Below, one piece after another: positions 12,352 through 23,703 of a stretch of 64,000 nucleotides of DNA; position 1 is the first letter of the stretch, and each line of letters begins with the position of its first letter. The notes beneath the pieces are model-generated. The model had not been told where the DNA came from. It searched no databases and was given only the letters and a program-made list of their open reading frames with translations. A program made the position numbers and the translations under genes. The DNA is from Coriaria nepalensis (taxonomy: Eukaryota; Streptophyta; Magnoliopsida; Cucurbitales; Coriariaceae), in assembly GCA_027186245.1 (NCBI GenBank), contig CP114497.1:7571501-7635500 (forward strand), written 5' to 3'.

Positions 12352-13145
12352 TAAGATTTTCATCAACGAAGTATATCCGTTCTAGCGAATGAGAGCTCAT
12401 CCGATGCCAACAATAAATGAAGAAATTACAACCGATGAATTCAACACCGTGAAGATGGAAGAAATATTTATATGGTCTCTGTGTTATGATGATAAGTCTC
12501 AGTTAATACCAAAAGCCAGCAAGTCTCTAAACACACCCTTCTCTATTGTCTCTATCGTTCTAACTTTGTGACTTTCTGGTACTGCATACATTGAGATCAT
12601 TATTTTATATCTTCTCATTCTTATTTTTTTTTTAGGTGGTGCAGAGATCCTGAATGCTTCCAACTGTTTGATGAACTGTGTAGGGCTAGAATAAGTTTTG
12701 GGAAAATTTTATGGTAAACCTTTTTTTTGTTTTTACTTTGTTTTTTCCTGCCTATTGTTAATAAGTTCATTCATTCTTCTGTAAATTTCTTCCGAGAAGA
12801 AGGATTATGTAAATGTTCATATGCAAATGAAAATTGCTATATAAAATGATGAGCTTGATGGCCAAAAGAACAAATGTTAACCAATCATACTATAAATCCA
12901 TATATACATACACACACACGCATATATATATATATATACATAAACACACATATACATACAGAATTATCGTATCTTATATTCATATTGAAAAAGAAAACAT
13001 GAAACTATCTTATATTCATAAATGGAGCGAGCAACTGCTGAAGCAAGAGCAAAGGTAAGGTTATGATCCTTAGCCAAAGATTCCACGTATCCTTCAATCT
13101 GCTCCAAGTTTTCTAAACTGACAAAACCAGCTTCACGGCAGCTAA
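12352..13145. other. Formin 3' UTR and spacer to the first WRKY gene
   Basis: The formin 3' UTR probably extends several hundred bases past the stop; a TTTTTTAG at about 12636 could be the acceptor of a 3' UTR intron. A mixed CA/TA microsatellite lies at about 12900-12960. The last part before 13146 is the 3' flank of the leftward-transcribed WRKY gene. No further coding sequence was recognised. Confidence 0.5.
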
Positions 13146-13993
13146 CTAGTTGTGTGTTTGTTGTTGTGTAGACGACCCGGAAAGACTAAGATTAAGGTTT
13201 ATTGATGGTCCAGAACGATTAGCTATCGTGCTAGCGTCACCATCGCCGTTTATAAGTATGTGTGGTTGAAGAAAGTCAACGTCGAGTGCTGAACCTAATT
13301 CATATGCTAAAGATGAAGAAAATGGATGATTGTTATCAACTAATTCATGGTTGTGTTCTCCTTCATATGTTGCCCTTACAATAGACTTATCCTCAATGCA
13401 TCTCTGCACCTAAAAACAAATTCATCAAAACGAATTTTATATTCAAAACCCTCTTATAATGCGTGTTATGATATCATGTTAAGTTAACAATTATCATTAG
13501 TTGTACGTACTTTCTTTTTGACGGGACAATTTCGAGCCATAGAGCATCTAAAATAAGCTCTAGACAAAGAGTTGCTCTTCGTAACTTTCTGCCCGTATTT
13601 CCTCCATAGATATCCATCTTGAACTACCTAATCAAATTTATAAATAACACACAATTCAAATCACAAATAGTAAGTAGAATAAATAGTAAAAACATCTCGC
13701 CAAAACAAAATAATCAGTAGAATTGAAGTACTTACTAAGCTTTGGTCCTTAGGATCCATTCGCACGAAAATACTCGATACCTTCCGAAACTCAGCCGGCA
13801 TCGTCTTTGCTCTTTTGTTAATAGGATCTATCTTAGATCCAGATTGGAGATAGAGTTGAAGGGTAGTGCATTTGCTTCTCATTACTTCAATCATTAATCT
13901 TAGATTCTGGTTCTCCATTATCAAACGTTCTAGATCCTTCCGGACAGATTGAAGTACCTTTTCTTTGTTAGAGTCCGAAGCATCCATGATCAT
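13146..13993 (-). CDS. Short group IIa WRKY transcription factor lacking the usual first exon
   Basis: Nuclear DNA-binding protein of the WRKY18/40/60 subgroup. Exons 13993-13736, 13627-13511 and 13409-13146 join in phase to 212 residues. The first holds a leucine-zipper-like coiled coil ([18 protein letters not shown]); the second [14 protein letters not shown] with C114 and C120; the third VQRCIEDKS and H144-N-H146, so the finger is C-X5-C-X23-H-X-H with the conserved intron in the domain. The tail ends with LNLSL (residues 197-201), an LxLxL EAR-type repression motif. The usual N-terminal exon (with a TSLDLNL-like motif) was not found upstream, so the ATG at 13993 is the best start but the gene may be N-terminally truncated. 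The WRKY domain departs from the group consensus ([18 protein letters not shown]). It lies downstream of its larger paralogue at 22-23.4 kb. Confidence 0.8.
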
Positions 13994-16970
13994 GCTAGCC
14001 ACGCTATACAGCTCAAATTAAGAGATAAAGTTTCAATAAGGTAGCTATCTAGTTTATTACTATATATTATGATTTTGTATATGCACTGGAATAAAGTAAT
14101 GGTGGGCACTACTTAAAGAAAGACTGAATGAAATCTCTGTTTTTTAGTCTTATGGTCTTTTAACACTTTGATCGATTCTAGCTATGAACAACAAATTCAA
14201 ATCCACGTTGTGTTAGAATTTAGAAAAAGAAAAACTGGGATTGGATGATGAGTTAGAAGGAATCAGGTTTACTTACGTAAGAAGGATTACATCATGGTAC
14301 GTTCGTAAACATGCAATTATTCCTTTCTTACGACATATTGTAATTTTCCTGGAATAATATTCTTCGACATATTGTAATTTTCCTGGAATAATATTCTTCG
14401 TAAACATATGTTCTTACGACATATTGTAATTTTCCTGGAATAATATTCTTCGATCTTCTTTGTGACCATTAAAGAATACAATGATATTGATGGCGGGAGA
14501 TTCCGGATTTTGGTATAGTTATGAGTAACACGTATAATAAAATTAGAGAAATGATTGGTTCGGTAAGAATGTATTATTAAAAAAAATTTAATAAATAAAT
14601 ATAAATATAAATTTCAAAGATTTTATTAATAATATATATTATTTTTGTATTTGATTATTAAAAAAAAAAAGAAAAAGAGTTGAAAATTAGAAAAATAAAT
14701 ACTTCATACGATCTTGTAATATTTTTTATGTTTAGAATTATATTTTTTTATTTATTTTTAAAAAAATATATCATTGTAAAAATTATTTAACCAAAAAAAT
14801 ATATCATGACCTATATTTTTCATATACACAAAAATCATGAAAGGACTCTCTTCAAAAAAAAAAAAAAAAATTGCAGCCGACAACAAGAATCTACCAACTA
14901 AATTTATATTTAAAATAAATAAATAAATAAAGTTGATTTTTTTTTCTTTTTTTTTTTTTTCTTTTGGGTTAATGAAAAAAAAAAATCAACAACTAACACA
15001 TGCAATGCAATGTTTGTCGTACGGCATCATAAAAGTATAAACAAAGAAAGTCTTTGTTTTACGCTTCTGGTCCAAGAAAGTCTTTGTTTTTCACTTCTGG
15101 TCCATGGTCGTTTAAGATGAAGCCAAGCACCCCACCTACTAAGCTCACCCTTCTTTTTTCTAACTTCAATTCATACACGAAATAATTTGTCTCCTACCTA
15201 CCTAGGGGACGTTACTATGATGTTAACTTGGCATTGCCCAAGTAGTAAAATGGGTTGGGCCGGTACGAGCAGCACAGTACGTCATAGATTTTTCGTGCCG
15301 GCCCGAAGTTTTTTCTAACGCCTCTTAATTTTATGAGTTTTTTCTTTATAAATCATTTTATATGTTAAAAATATTTCGATTAATGAAAAATATTATTTGG
15401 TCAAATAATATTTATTATAATTTATTCATAATTTAAATTATTAATTATATTAATTTCTAAATTACTAAATAATAATTATTATGAATGATTAATAATATAT
15501 AAAATATGTATTAATATTTTATTAATCACTTTAAAATTATTATTTTATTTAAAAAAATTTTTCTTTAAAAAAAATAAGCTTTCGAGTTTACGGGTCGAAA
15601 TGGGTTCACAAGCCAAAACATGCACATGGGTCGAAACGAGTTCACAAGCCAAGACGACACGTTTATGATATATTACTGTATCAGTACCGTGTCGTACCCT
15701 TATTTTTAATCGCGGCCACAAATATTGGTACAATACGAGCCAATCCGTACCGAGCTATGCTGGCACGAATTGCCATCTCTATTGCCCACCGAGGCAAGAT
15801 TTGGTGTTTAGCGAGGGAATACTTTATCCCCATGCTTACACAGTATTTGTGGGTATCGGATGAAGATTTACAGACTAAATGTTTTCACGACGATGAATAC
15901 GGCTCCATGTTGTTTTACTTTTGTTTTTCATGACAGAACGAATCTCTCCTGCCTTTTTCTCTTTCATTTTCTTTCTCAGAACGAATATATGATCTCTTTC
16001 TCCATATAAACTTATCATCTCTGTTTACTGATCTACCATTAAAGAAGTTCAGTAAAAATGCGAAAAAGAACAAATATATAAAACTATCACAACTACTACC
16101 ACCTTTACAGAAACATCACTCTTCTTCTTCACAGTAAATTAAATTGATGACTTATTTGGGTGTGCAACTCCGAGTTATTATTCCTAGTAAATTAAATAGA
16201 ACGAATCTATGGACTCCATGGTTGGACTTTAGTGATTGTTGAAAAAAAAAAAAGAAAAAAAAAAGTTATTTGGGAAAAATTTAAGAATTTATAGATTTTT
16301 TAGAGTTAAATTATAGAGAAAAAAAATTAAATTGTATTAAATTTATAATTTATATAGTTTGTGTGGTAATAATAAAAATTCATGTCACGTCACGTATTTT
16401 AATAGATATTTACGTGTTTAAAAAATAATACATTTGACTTAATTATTAAAAAAGTGATTTAATTAATTTTAAAAAAAAATTTATTTTAATAATAGAGCCA
16501 AATAAGCATCTTAATTAAATATTGATCAAATTAAGGGCCAAATTAAGGAACCAATTAGAGTGTAATTACGTAAGACTGCATGGTCAGGAACATGATTATT
16601 TAATTTTAATACTAAAAATTGAAGACTATAGAACAAGCTCGTATTTCATATTTAAACATATTGATTAATTAATTAATTAATTAATTACAAGTGGGTCGAC
16701 GTTGCAATTAATGTCACTAGCTTAGCTGTCTCTTCTATCTATCATAACAAAGACGACCTAGAAGTCAATAGAAATGTCTTCATGCATGCATGATTCAGAA
16801 ATTTTAAAATAAGACTTTAATTAATTTAAAAAATTAAATAAAAAAAAAATGGGCCAAAATTTAATTAAAATTCAGTCAATTTTAACGGCGCCGTGTAATA
16901 AATCATATTATTTGACAACAATGGGGTGCTTCTGGCTACTTTGAGACTTATATATATGAGATGAGCTGAG
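13994..16970. other. AT-rich spacer with small repeats between the short WRKY gene and the copia cluster
   Basis: No gene recognised. Besides the 34-bp repeats, two copies of an about 37-bp unit containing aagaaagtctttgtttt and cttctggtcc occur at about 15041-15104. A more GC-rich block at about 15245-15785 carries scattered motifs such as gggccggtacgagc, two copies around gggtcgaaa..gttcacaagcc (15592-15647), and ccgtaccgagc. It looks like an old transposable-element fragment of unknown class. The rest is A/T tracts. Confidence 0.5.
14331..14450. repeat. Three copies of a 34-bp repeat
   Basis: Units at 14331-14364, 14365-14398 and 14417-14450, all beginning cgacatattgtaattttcct and ending in aatattctt. 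The first two are adjacent; the third follows an 18-bp spacer. They sit about 340 bp upstream of the short WRKY gene. Function unknown. Confidence 0.93.
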
Positions 16971-16974
16971 TGCC

Positions 16975-18350
16975 ACCGCTCCCCCGCTTCCTCTTGCTCC
17001 GGAACCACTCGTGCATCACTGGCCATGAAGGATCTTATGTGGCGTTGTGCTATGTACGATAAATTTAATGTGCTTCTTCGGCATGGTACTTGAGATCTCG
17101 TCCCCTCTTATAATGCCCATAATATTGTCAGCCGTAAGTGAATTTTTTGAATTAAATGCAAGCTCAATGGTTTTGTAAATCGCTATAACACTCTATAAGA
17201 CTCGCCTTATTGCTAAGAGATTTCATCAATGACCTAATCTCGTACCATCATTGCTCTGGCCATGATGTAAGGTTAGTTAATGCATCAACTTGATGTTAAA
17301 AATACATTTACTTATAGTTAATGCATCTGATTTTATTGATTCTGCTCATATGTCTTATGTCTATCGTCTTCGAGGCTCTCTATATAGTTTAAAACAAGTT
17401 CCACGATCATGGTACAAAGCACTTAGCTCGACTCTTCTCTCTCTTAACTTCACTTAGGCCATGTCAGATATGTCACTATTTATTCTCAAAAGACTTTGGC
17501 CCCTAGATTTTCCTTCTTAATGTGGAAGTACTTACTTTCGCAGAAGGAATTCTCATATGTTAGCAAAGGTACATCTCTAATATCTTATGCCGCCATCACA
17601 AGGATGGTACTAGGCCACTTCACACGCCAATGCAAACTCCCTTGCATGCAACAACCGACACTCCACTTTTTGATCCCATTGTCTACCGTCAACTTATTAG
17701 TGCTCTTCAATACTCAACTCTCACTCGGCCTGACATTGTACTTCCTGTTAACCGCCTACCACAATTTATGAAGAGCCCTCATTCTAAGCATTGGGTCACT
17801 GCTAAACAACTCATTCACTATCTCAAAGGAACAATATCTCTCAATATACTTCTTTGCCGCTCCACCTCAAGCAATATCACCACCTACTTTGATGCTGACT
17901 GGGACGACAATCTAAATCATCGCTCCTCCACTTCTGTCTTTGTTATCTTTGTTGTTCCCAACCCTATAGCTTGGAGTTCACGAAAACAATAAGCCGTTGC
18001 TTGATCATCTATTGAGGCAGAATATTGCGCCCTTACGTGTGCTTTGGCTAAGCTACAATGGATACATAATCTCTTTTTGGAATTATCTACCCCATTTCGC
18101 AAACCACCGTCATTATTCTATGACAATATTAGTGCCACTCAACTCTCTCTTAATTCGGTCATACACTCCCGTATGAAACATATCGCCAACAATGTTCACT
18201 TTGTTCGGGACCTAATTGCTAAAGACCTGTTCTTATCTCTCAAATAAACATGATTGATCAACTCGCAGAATTACTTACCAAACCACTTTATCACTCCCAC
18301 TTTTAACTCCTTCGAAGCAAACTTGCCATCACTAATAGGCAGTTGATGTT
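16975..18350 (+). mobile_element. Ty1/copia retrotransposon fragment 1: decayed reverse transcriptase and RNase H
   Basis: Translated pieces in several frames match the copia pol order. The start of reverse transcriptase is seen as DLMWRCAMYDKFNVLLRHGT and TRLIAKRFHQ (17025-17230), then YVYRLRGSLYSLKQVPRSWY (about 17355-17425), YRQLISALQYSTLTRPDIVL (about 17683-17745), and RNase H with DADWDD, WSSRKQ, SSIEAEYCA and MKHIANNVHFVRD (17890-18220). Internal stops and frameshifts are present (e.g. after SRKQ), and the catalytic YVDD region is not recognisable. Gag, protease and integrase are absent, so it is 5'-truncated and inactive. Confidence 0.88.
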
Positions 18351-18690
18351 GCAGGGACATATAAAAGACTCTGTCACTTGAATATTTCTTATTGACTTTC
18401 CATTATATATTCTCCTTAATTCTAGGAGGATCAATATGTTATTATTTTGATCAGTATATAATTGTGTTGTAGACTCTATGTATGTATAGATTTATCAATA
18501 AAATCAACAAATCCTTTAGCTTCTTTAAAATTTAGATAAGTTTTAGCTTATTTTTGTAGTATATATTTTGTTGGAATTATCTCATATCACTTAAAAAGAA
18601 AATATCTTATTGGTTTATAAGTAAAGAATTTTCTCTTTCTCTACAAGATTTTTTGATTGGATTATAAAATTTAATATGACATCAAAGGCA
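18351..18690 (+). mobile_element. LTR-like segment and degenerate primer-binding site between copia fragments 1 and 2
   Basis: The stretch follows the end of fragment 1's RNase H and a TTGATGTTGCAGGGA polypurine-like tract. It ends next to atatgacatcaaaggca at 18674-18690, which resembles the copia primer-binding site TGGTATCAGAGC with substitutions. It therefore sits where the 3' LTR of fragment 1 or the 5' LTR of fragment 2 should be. Similarity to the 3' flank of fragment 2 is only suggestive. Confidence 0.45.
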
Positions 18691-21600
18691 GACCCAAAAT
18701 AATATGTTCACACTTTGTTTCACAAAGTGTCACTTATGCATTATGCAATTTGATGTGTTCACACCTCCTCCCCGAAGAGAACCTTACCAGCTGACACAGA
18801 CCTCCATTCTCGGCAAACCCATAAATTATGTCATGTTCGTCTCTGTCTCTTCGTTGATGACTCCCCTCCATGGCATTTTGACGGATAATCTTCAACATGT
18901 GCTAGATCTCCTCCGTTAGCCCACTGTTCCACAAGCGACACTCTTTGTGGTGCCGCACCTCACGGGTGCCTCTTCAGATCAGACAACTCCCGCCTCTATC
19001 AACTTCGTGGGTAACGCTTCTCAACCTCATTTCTCTCTTTCTTCCACCTCCACGACTTGGATCATGGATTCTAGCGTCTCTCACCATATGTGTTATCAAT
19101 GATCAGTATTTTCCTCTCTTCGCAAGCTTCTCTCGACGATCCTGATCTGCCTTCCAACGAGTGCCTACATTTGGGCCATGACAATGGGAGATATTCCACT
19201 TAACTCTCATATTTTTTTGCCTAATGTGTATTTGGTCCATGACTTTTCCTTTAATCTTCTTTATGTTCTCATTTTTAACTAAACAACTATATTGTGTCCT
19301 TCTCTTTTTTCCACTCATTGTTTATTGCAGAACTTGATGTTGAAGAGGCTGAGTTGCATAACTTGTTATATGTCTTTCAAACTAGGTAAATCTATACTTT
19401 ATCTGCAAAAGTCGATTCCTTCTTTTAGCATCAACGTTTAGGTCATCCATCTCGTATTTTAATTCCAAATATTATTAGCATTTCTGAACACTATTTTGAT
19501 TATGATGTTTGTCTTCATTCAAAACATACTAGACTTCCCTTTTTAAGTCCTTCGAATAAAAGTACAATGCCATTTGATCAGATTTTTTGTGATATTTGGG
19601 GTGATTATAAAACTGCTTCTCTGACTAGTGAACATTATTTTCTTACTATTGTTGATGATTTTTTTCGGTGCACTTAGATATATTTAATGCGTTTTAAATC
19701 TGAAGCTATTAGTTTTTTTAATTAATTTGTTTCCACTTATTAAAAATCAATTTAATTCCGCCATAAAATACATTAGAACTGATAATGGCCAAGAATTCAT
19801 TTCCCATCAACTCTAAACTTTTTTTTTTATGAAAATGGAATTTTACATAAACGTACTTGTGTTGAGACACCCCAACAAATAGGGTAGCTGAACGCAAACA
19901 TCGACATCTTCTTAATGTTGCTCGATATCTTCATTTCCAAGCCAATTTACCGCTCACTTTTTGGGGCGAATTTTGAGTATTACGTATCTTATTAATCACA
20001 CTCTTTCTCCTACTCTCAACAATAAATCTCCCTTTCAACTTCTTTTCAACAAAACTCCCTCCTACTCCTATCTTTGTATTTTGTGTTGTCTCTGTTACAC
20101 TTAAACTCTATGCGTCCATCGTGACAAATTTTCTGCTCGATTTTCTAAATGTATTTTCCTTGGCTATCTAAGTAATTAAAAAGCTTACAAACTTTACAAT
20201 CTCGAATCCAATTCAATTTTTTACTCTCGTGATGTCACTTTTTTTTAATCTCAATTTCCTTTCTCAAATATTTCTACTTCCTCTACGCCCGTCTTTCCGC
20301 TTCTTGTCCCCGATCATTCCAGCTCCTCTACACCCTGAATCTTCACTCGCCAATTCTGACCCTCCCACTTCATTACCTCCTCCACCTCATCCTTGTCATC
20401 CCTCTCGTCCTCCTTCTTAACTTTCTGCGTATGGTTGCCCTACATTAGACAACAGCTCTGCTACCTCCTCAGTGCTCCATCTGTCTCAGGTACGCCTTAT
20501 CCTTTATCTTCTTTTCTCACTTATTCTCATTTTTCTTCCACTGACTCATCCTTCTTGCATGCTAAGAAGTTTATATGCTACCACCCCTTAGATATTCTAC
20601 CAAAGGAGATTCGTGTGTTTGTCGTCTCCCAAATCCCTCTATGGCCTCAAACAAGTCTTTAAAATTTGATTTTTTAAACTTACATATGTTCTTCTTATTC
20701 ATGTTTTATTAAGTCTCAGGCGGATCATTCACTCCTCACTCTCACCACAAAACCATCCTTCACTATTGTGCTTGCTTATGTTGACAACATCTTAGTTGCA
20801 GGAACTTCTCTTTCTAATGTTGAACACTTCAAGACTCACTTAGCTTGCCACTTCAAAACCAAAGACTCGGGTCATCTCAAGTATTTTCTTGGCCTTGAAG
20901 TCACTCGCTGTCCCTCCGACATCTTTCTTTCACAACGAAAATATGCTCTCGACATCCTTTCCAACAGCGGTTATCTTGGTACTCGCCCAATCTTTTTTTC
21001 TATGGAGCAAAACTTGAAGCTCAACCACACTGATAGCGATTTACTCCCATATCCCAGTCTCTATCAACGTCTTGTTGGTCGCTTCATTTACCTCACCATC
21101 ACTCGTCCAGACATCGTTTTCCCCGTCATCATCCTCAGTCAATTCATGCATACACCTCCCACCCATCACTTCTCGGCCGCTATCCATGTTCTTTGCTACA
21201 TCAAAAACACACCTAGACAAGGCATTTACTTCCCTTCCTCTTCTAATCTCCTCGTCACTTCCTACACTGAATCTGATTGGGCTAGTTGCCCGACTGCTCG
21301 TCACTCGAATTCTAGTTTCTTCATCATGCTTGGTTTCAGTCCCATATCTTGGCGCACCAAGAAACAGACTATCATCATATGTTCTTCTACTGAAGTTGAA
21401 TATCGCGCGATGGCTGTCACTATATGTGAACTCATTTGGCTCAAACAACTTCTCCTCGATCTCAGCCTTTCACATTATGCACCTATGACTCTTCTCTGCG
21501 ATAGCAAATCTACTCTTCATATTGCTCACAATTCGGTCTTTCATGAATGCACTAAGCATATTGAAATTGATTGTCATCTTATTTGTGAAAAACTTCAGTT

Positions 21601-21950
21601 CAGCCTTATCACCACATCTCATGTCTTCTCCACTCATCATCTTGTCGACATCTTCACCAAAAGTCTTGGTCATGACTTTTTCATCACATATCTATTAAGT
21701 TAGGCATTACCAACCTCCATGCTCTAACTTGAGGGGGTCTATTAACAGAGATCTTCCACAAAATCATGCACCAATTATTTCCATTTATTTCCTTATTATG
21801 TACAACATCAATTTAGCATATTTCTAGGAATAGTTTTTGTTTTCTTTTTTTTGCTTTCTTTGTATTATATTAACAACACATATTCTAATAAAATATGTGA
21901 AGATATTTTATGATTAATCCTTCTTTTAACACCTTTCGGAACACCTTCCA
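18691..21950 (+). mobile_element. Ty1/copia retrotransposon fragment 2: near full-length order, inactive
   Basis: Order of parts: a gag remnant; a protease-like WIMDSSVSHHMC (19060-19095; the DSGA of active copia protease has become DSSV); pre-integrase and integrase pieces HRLGHPS (about 19430), FDQIFCDIWGDY and HYFLTIVDDFFR (about 19575-19670); a linker with proline and serine; then a long open frame from 20768 to 21703 with LAYVDNILVAG, KYFLGLEV, YQRLVGRFIYLTITRPDI and RNase H motifs SDWASCPTARHS, SSTEVEYRAM and KHIEIDCHLICEK. YVDN replaces the catalytic YVDD. A tract ttgagggggtctatta at about 21730 fits the polypurine tract before a 3' LTR. Stops occur in the protease and integrase parts. 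Confidence 0.88.
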
Positions 21951-21998
21951 AACTATATCATGTACACTTAAAATAATTAAGAGCCAACTTAAAATAAA

Positions 21999-23371
21999 TT
22001 AACTACTAAATTGATCTGGATTTCTCAATATCTGATTATGGTCTAAAATTCTTCCTGAAATGGCAGAGGCAACTGCTTCTGTGAAACTAGGATCTCTAGT
22101 TAGAGAAGAAGCCATTTGTTGTACCAGAAATTGGTGGATGGTCGTTGGGACTTGTCGTCGAACTTTAGCTTCCGGTTGGAATGATTTAGTAGAAGTACCA
22201 TCGCATGGTCCGTGTTGGATTAAATCCAGGGTAGAAACGGCAGTAGAAGGTCTCATATTGTTGGCCGAAACGGGGCTTGAAACGATATTTAGGGTCTGAT
22301 CGCCTGATCGGTGTGATGCTGGTGAGATTGGGGATGGACAGTTAGGATTCATATGATTGTGATCTCCTTCATAAGTAGCTACCAGCAGTGATGGGTTCTC
22401 AGCACTTCTTTGCACCTGATCATATCCATCAGAAAACAAATCATCAAAAAGAACTTCAAAGATATGTTTCCCCATCCAACATAAGTAGCTACCAACTCTT
22501 TTTAGTTTTTTATTTTTATTTTTTGCAATAAATTTACCTTCTTTTTTACTGGGCAGCTTGGGGCAAAGGAACACTTATAGTAAGCTCTTGGAGAAGGATT
22601 GTCCCTAGTAACCTTTTGACCATATTTCCTCCATTGATATCCATCCTTCACAACCTTAATTTAAGCAAACAAAGTACACCATGGAAGAAACAATTAGGGT
22701 TTTGCTTACACAAGAAATCACCTCTACCTAGCTCGTAGATTAATTGAGAGCATGTCCATGCAATAACATCATTAGGTTCTCTCGTCCTTAAGCAGTTAGA
22801 AAACATACTCAACGGTACTGTATATTAACATACCAGGCTTGGATCCGAAGGCTGGATCGGGATAAACTTCACCCTAGAAACCTTAGGCTTGTTGCTTTCT
22901 TTGATCCTTTTGAAAGAGCACTCTTCATCACTAGAACTGCACTGTTCATTATTCGATCCATTGATTATTCCGATTAGACCGTTCCAGTTAATTTCTTCTC
23001 CGCCACCACCTTCAGGCTTTCTCTTCCTCGATCTTTCAGTTCTGCTCATCATCAACTCCACCACCTGGTTCTGCAAAACACTGTAATTTTCCTGCATCAC
23101 ATTTAACATCCGAGTGAGCTTCTTGTTCTCCGAAATCGTCCGGTTCAACTCTTCTTCCAATAACAAATCGTCCGATGCCTGCCAGGTGATTTCAAGTAAT
23201 TTCAATCAGAAAAACTCTCATGAACATGCATAAAAACAAAAAGGTGAAAATCATGAACATCATGTAGTTATAAAAACTCACTTCTTTCTTCATCGGATCT
23301 TTGTGGGATTGCGGCGAAGGACTGAGATTAAGATCGAGAGAAACGTCGACCCATGTCGATTTTGATTCCAT
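21999..23371 (-). CDS. WRKY40: WRKY40/WRKY18-type group IIa transcription factor
   Basis: Nuclear regulator that binds W-boxes; relatives act in defence and abscisic acid signalling. Four exons, 23371-23282, 23178-22834, 22654-22538 and 22415-21999, join in phase to 322 residues, close to the family length. Exon 1 has [12 protein letters not shown] (LDLNL, EAR-like). Exon 2 starts [20 protein letters not shown], a leucine zipper used for pairing with WRKY18/60 relatives, then a basic stretch RSRKRKP. The WRKY domain has [11 protein letters not shown] (W153-K159), C173, C179, H203 and H205, with the conserved intron between KKK and VQR. The C-terminal [20 protein letters not shown] is typical of WRKY40. 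A pair of W-boxes lies upstream, which suggests auto- or cross-regulation. WRKY40 versus WRKY18/60 cannot be settled here. Confidence 0.93.
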
Positions 23372-23692
23372 GATGAAGAGAGAAATTACTCGAAGGCAAT
23401 TGTTTTCTTTTTTTTTTTTTATTTTAAGAGTATGTCTTAGGAGTAATAATCCAAGTTTATATAGAAGTGTTTCCAAGTGAGAAAGAAAGAATAAAGTATC
23501 CGTCAGGAAAGTTGGAGGAAATAGCTATGTGGATGTGGGGGAGTGAACTCAATTTTGCTTTTTTCTTTATATATATATATATATATATATATTGTAAATT
23601 ATAATAATAATAATTGATTAAATATCTCAGCATTCAGACAAGTGGATCAATCCACTATAATGATGTATGTTGGTTCTGGAATTCTTGGAGAA

Positions 23693-23703
23693 GTCAAGGT
23701 CAA
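23693..23703 (-). promoter_or_regulatory. Tandem W-boxes upstream of the WRKY40-like gene
   Basis: Read on the gene's strand, TTGACCTTGAC contains two overlapping W-box cores (TTGACC and TTGACT) about 320 bases upstream of the start codon. Another TTGACT is on the plus strand at 24002-24007. Group IIa WRKY promoters are known targets of WRKY proteins. Binding itself is inferred. Confidence 0.6.

Noticed and set aside
14331..14450. CRISPR-like repeat spacing
   Set aside because: Two of the three units are directly adjacent with no spacer, there are only three, and this is plant nuclear DNA.
21041..21488. Overlapping open frames on both strands inside copia fragment 2
   Set aside because: Alternative frames of the reverse transcriptase/RNase H sequence, with no independent motif.
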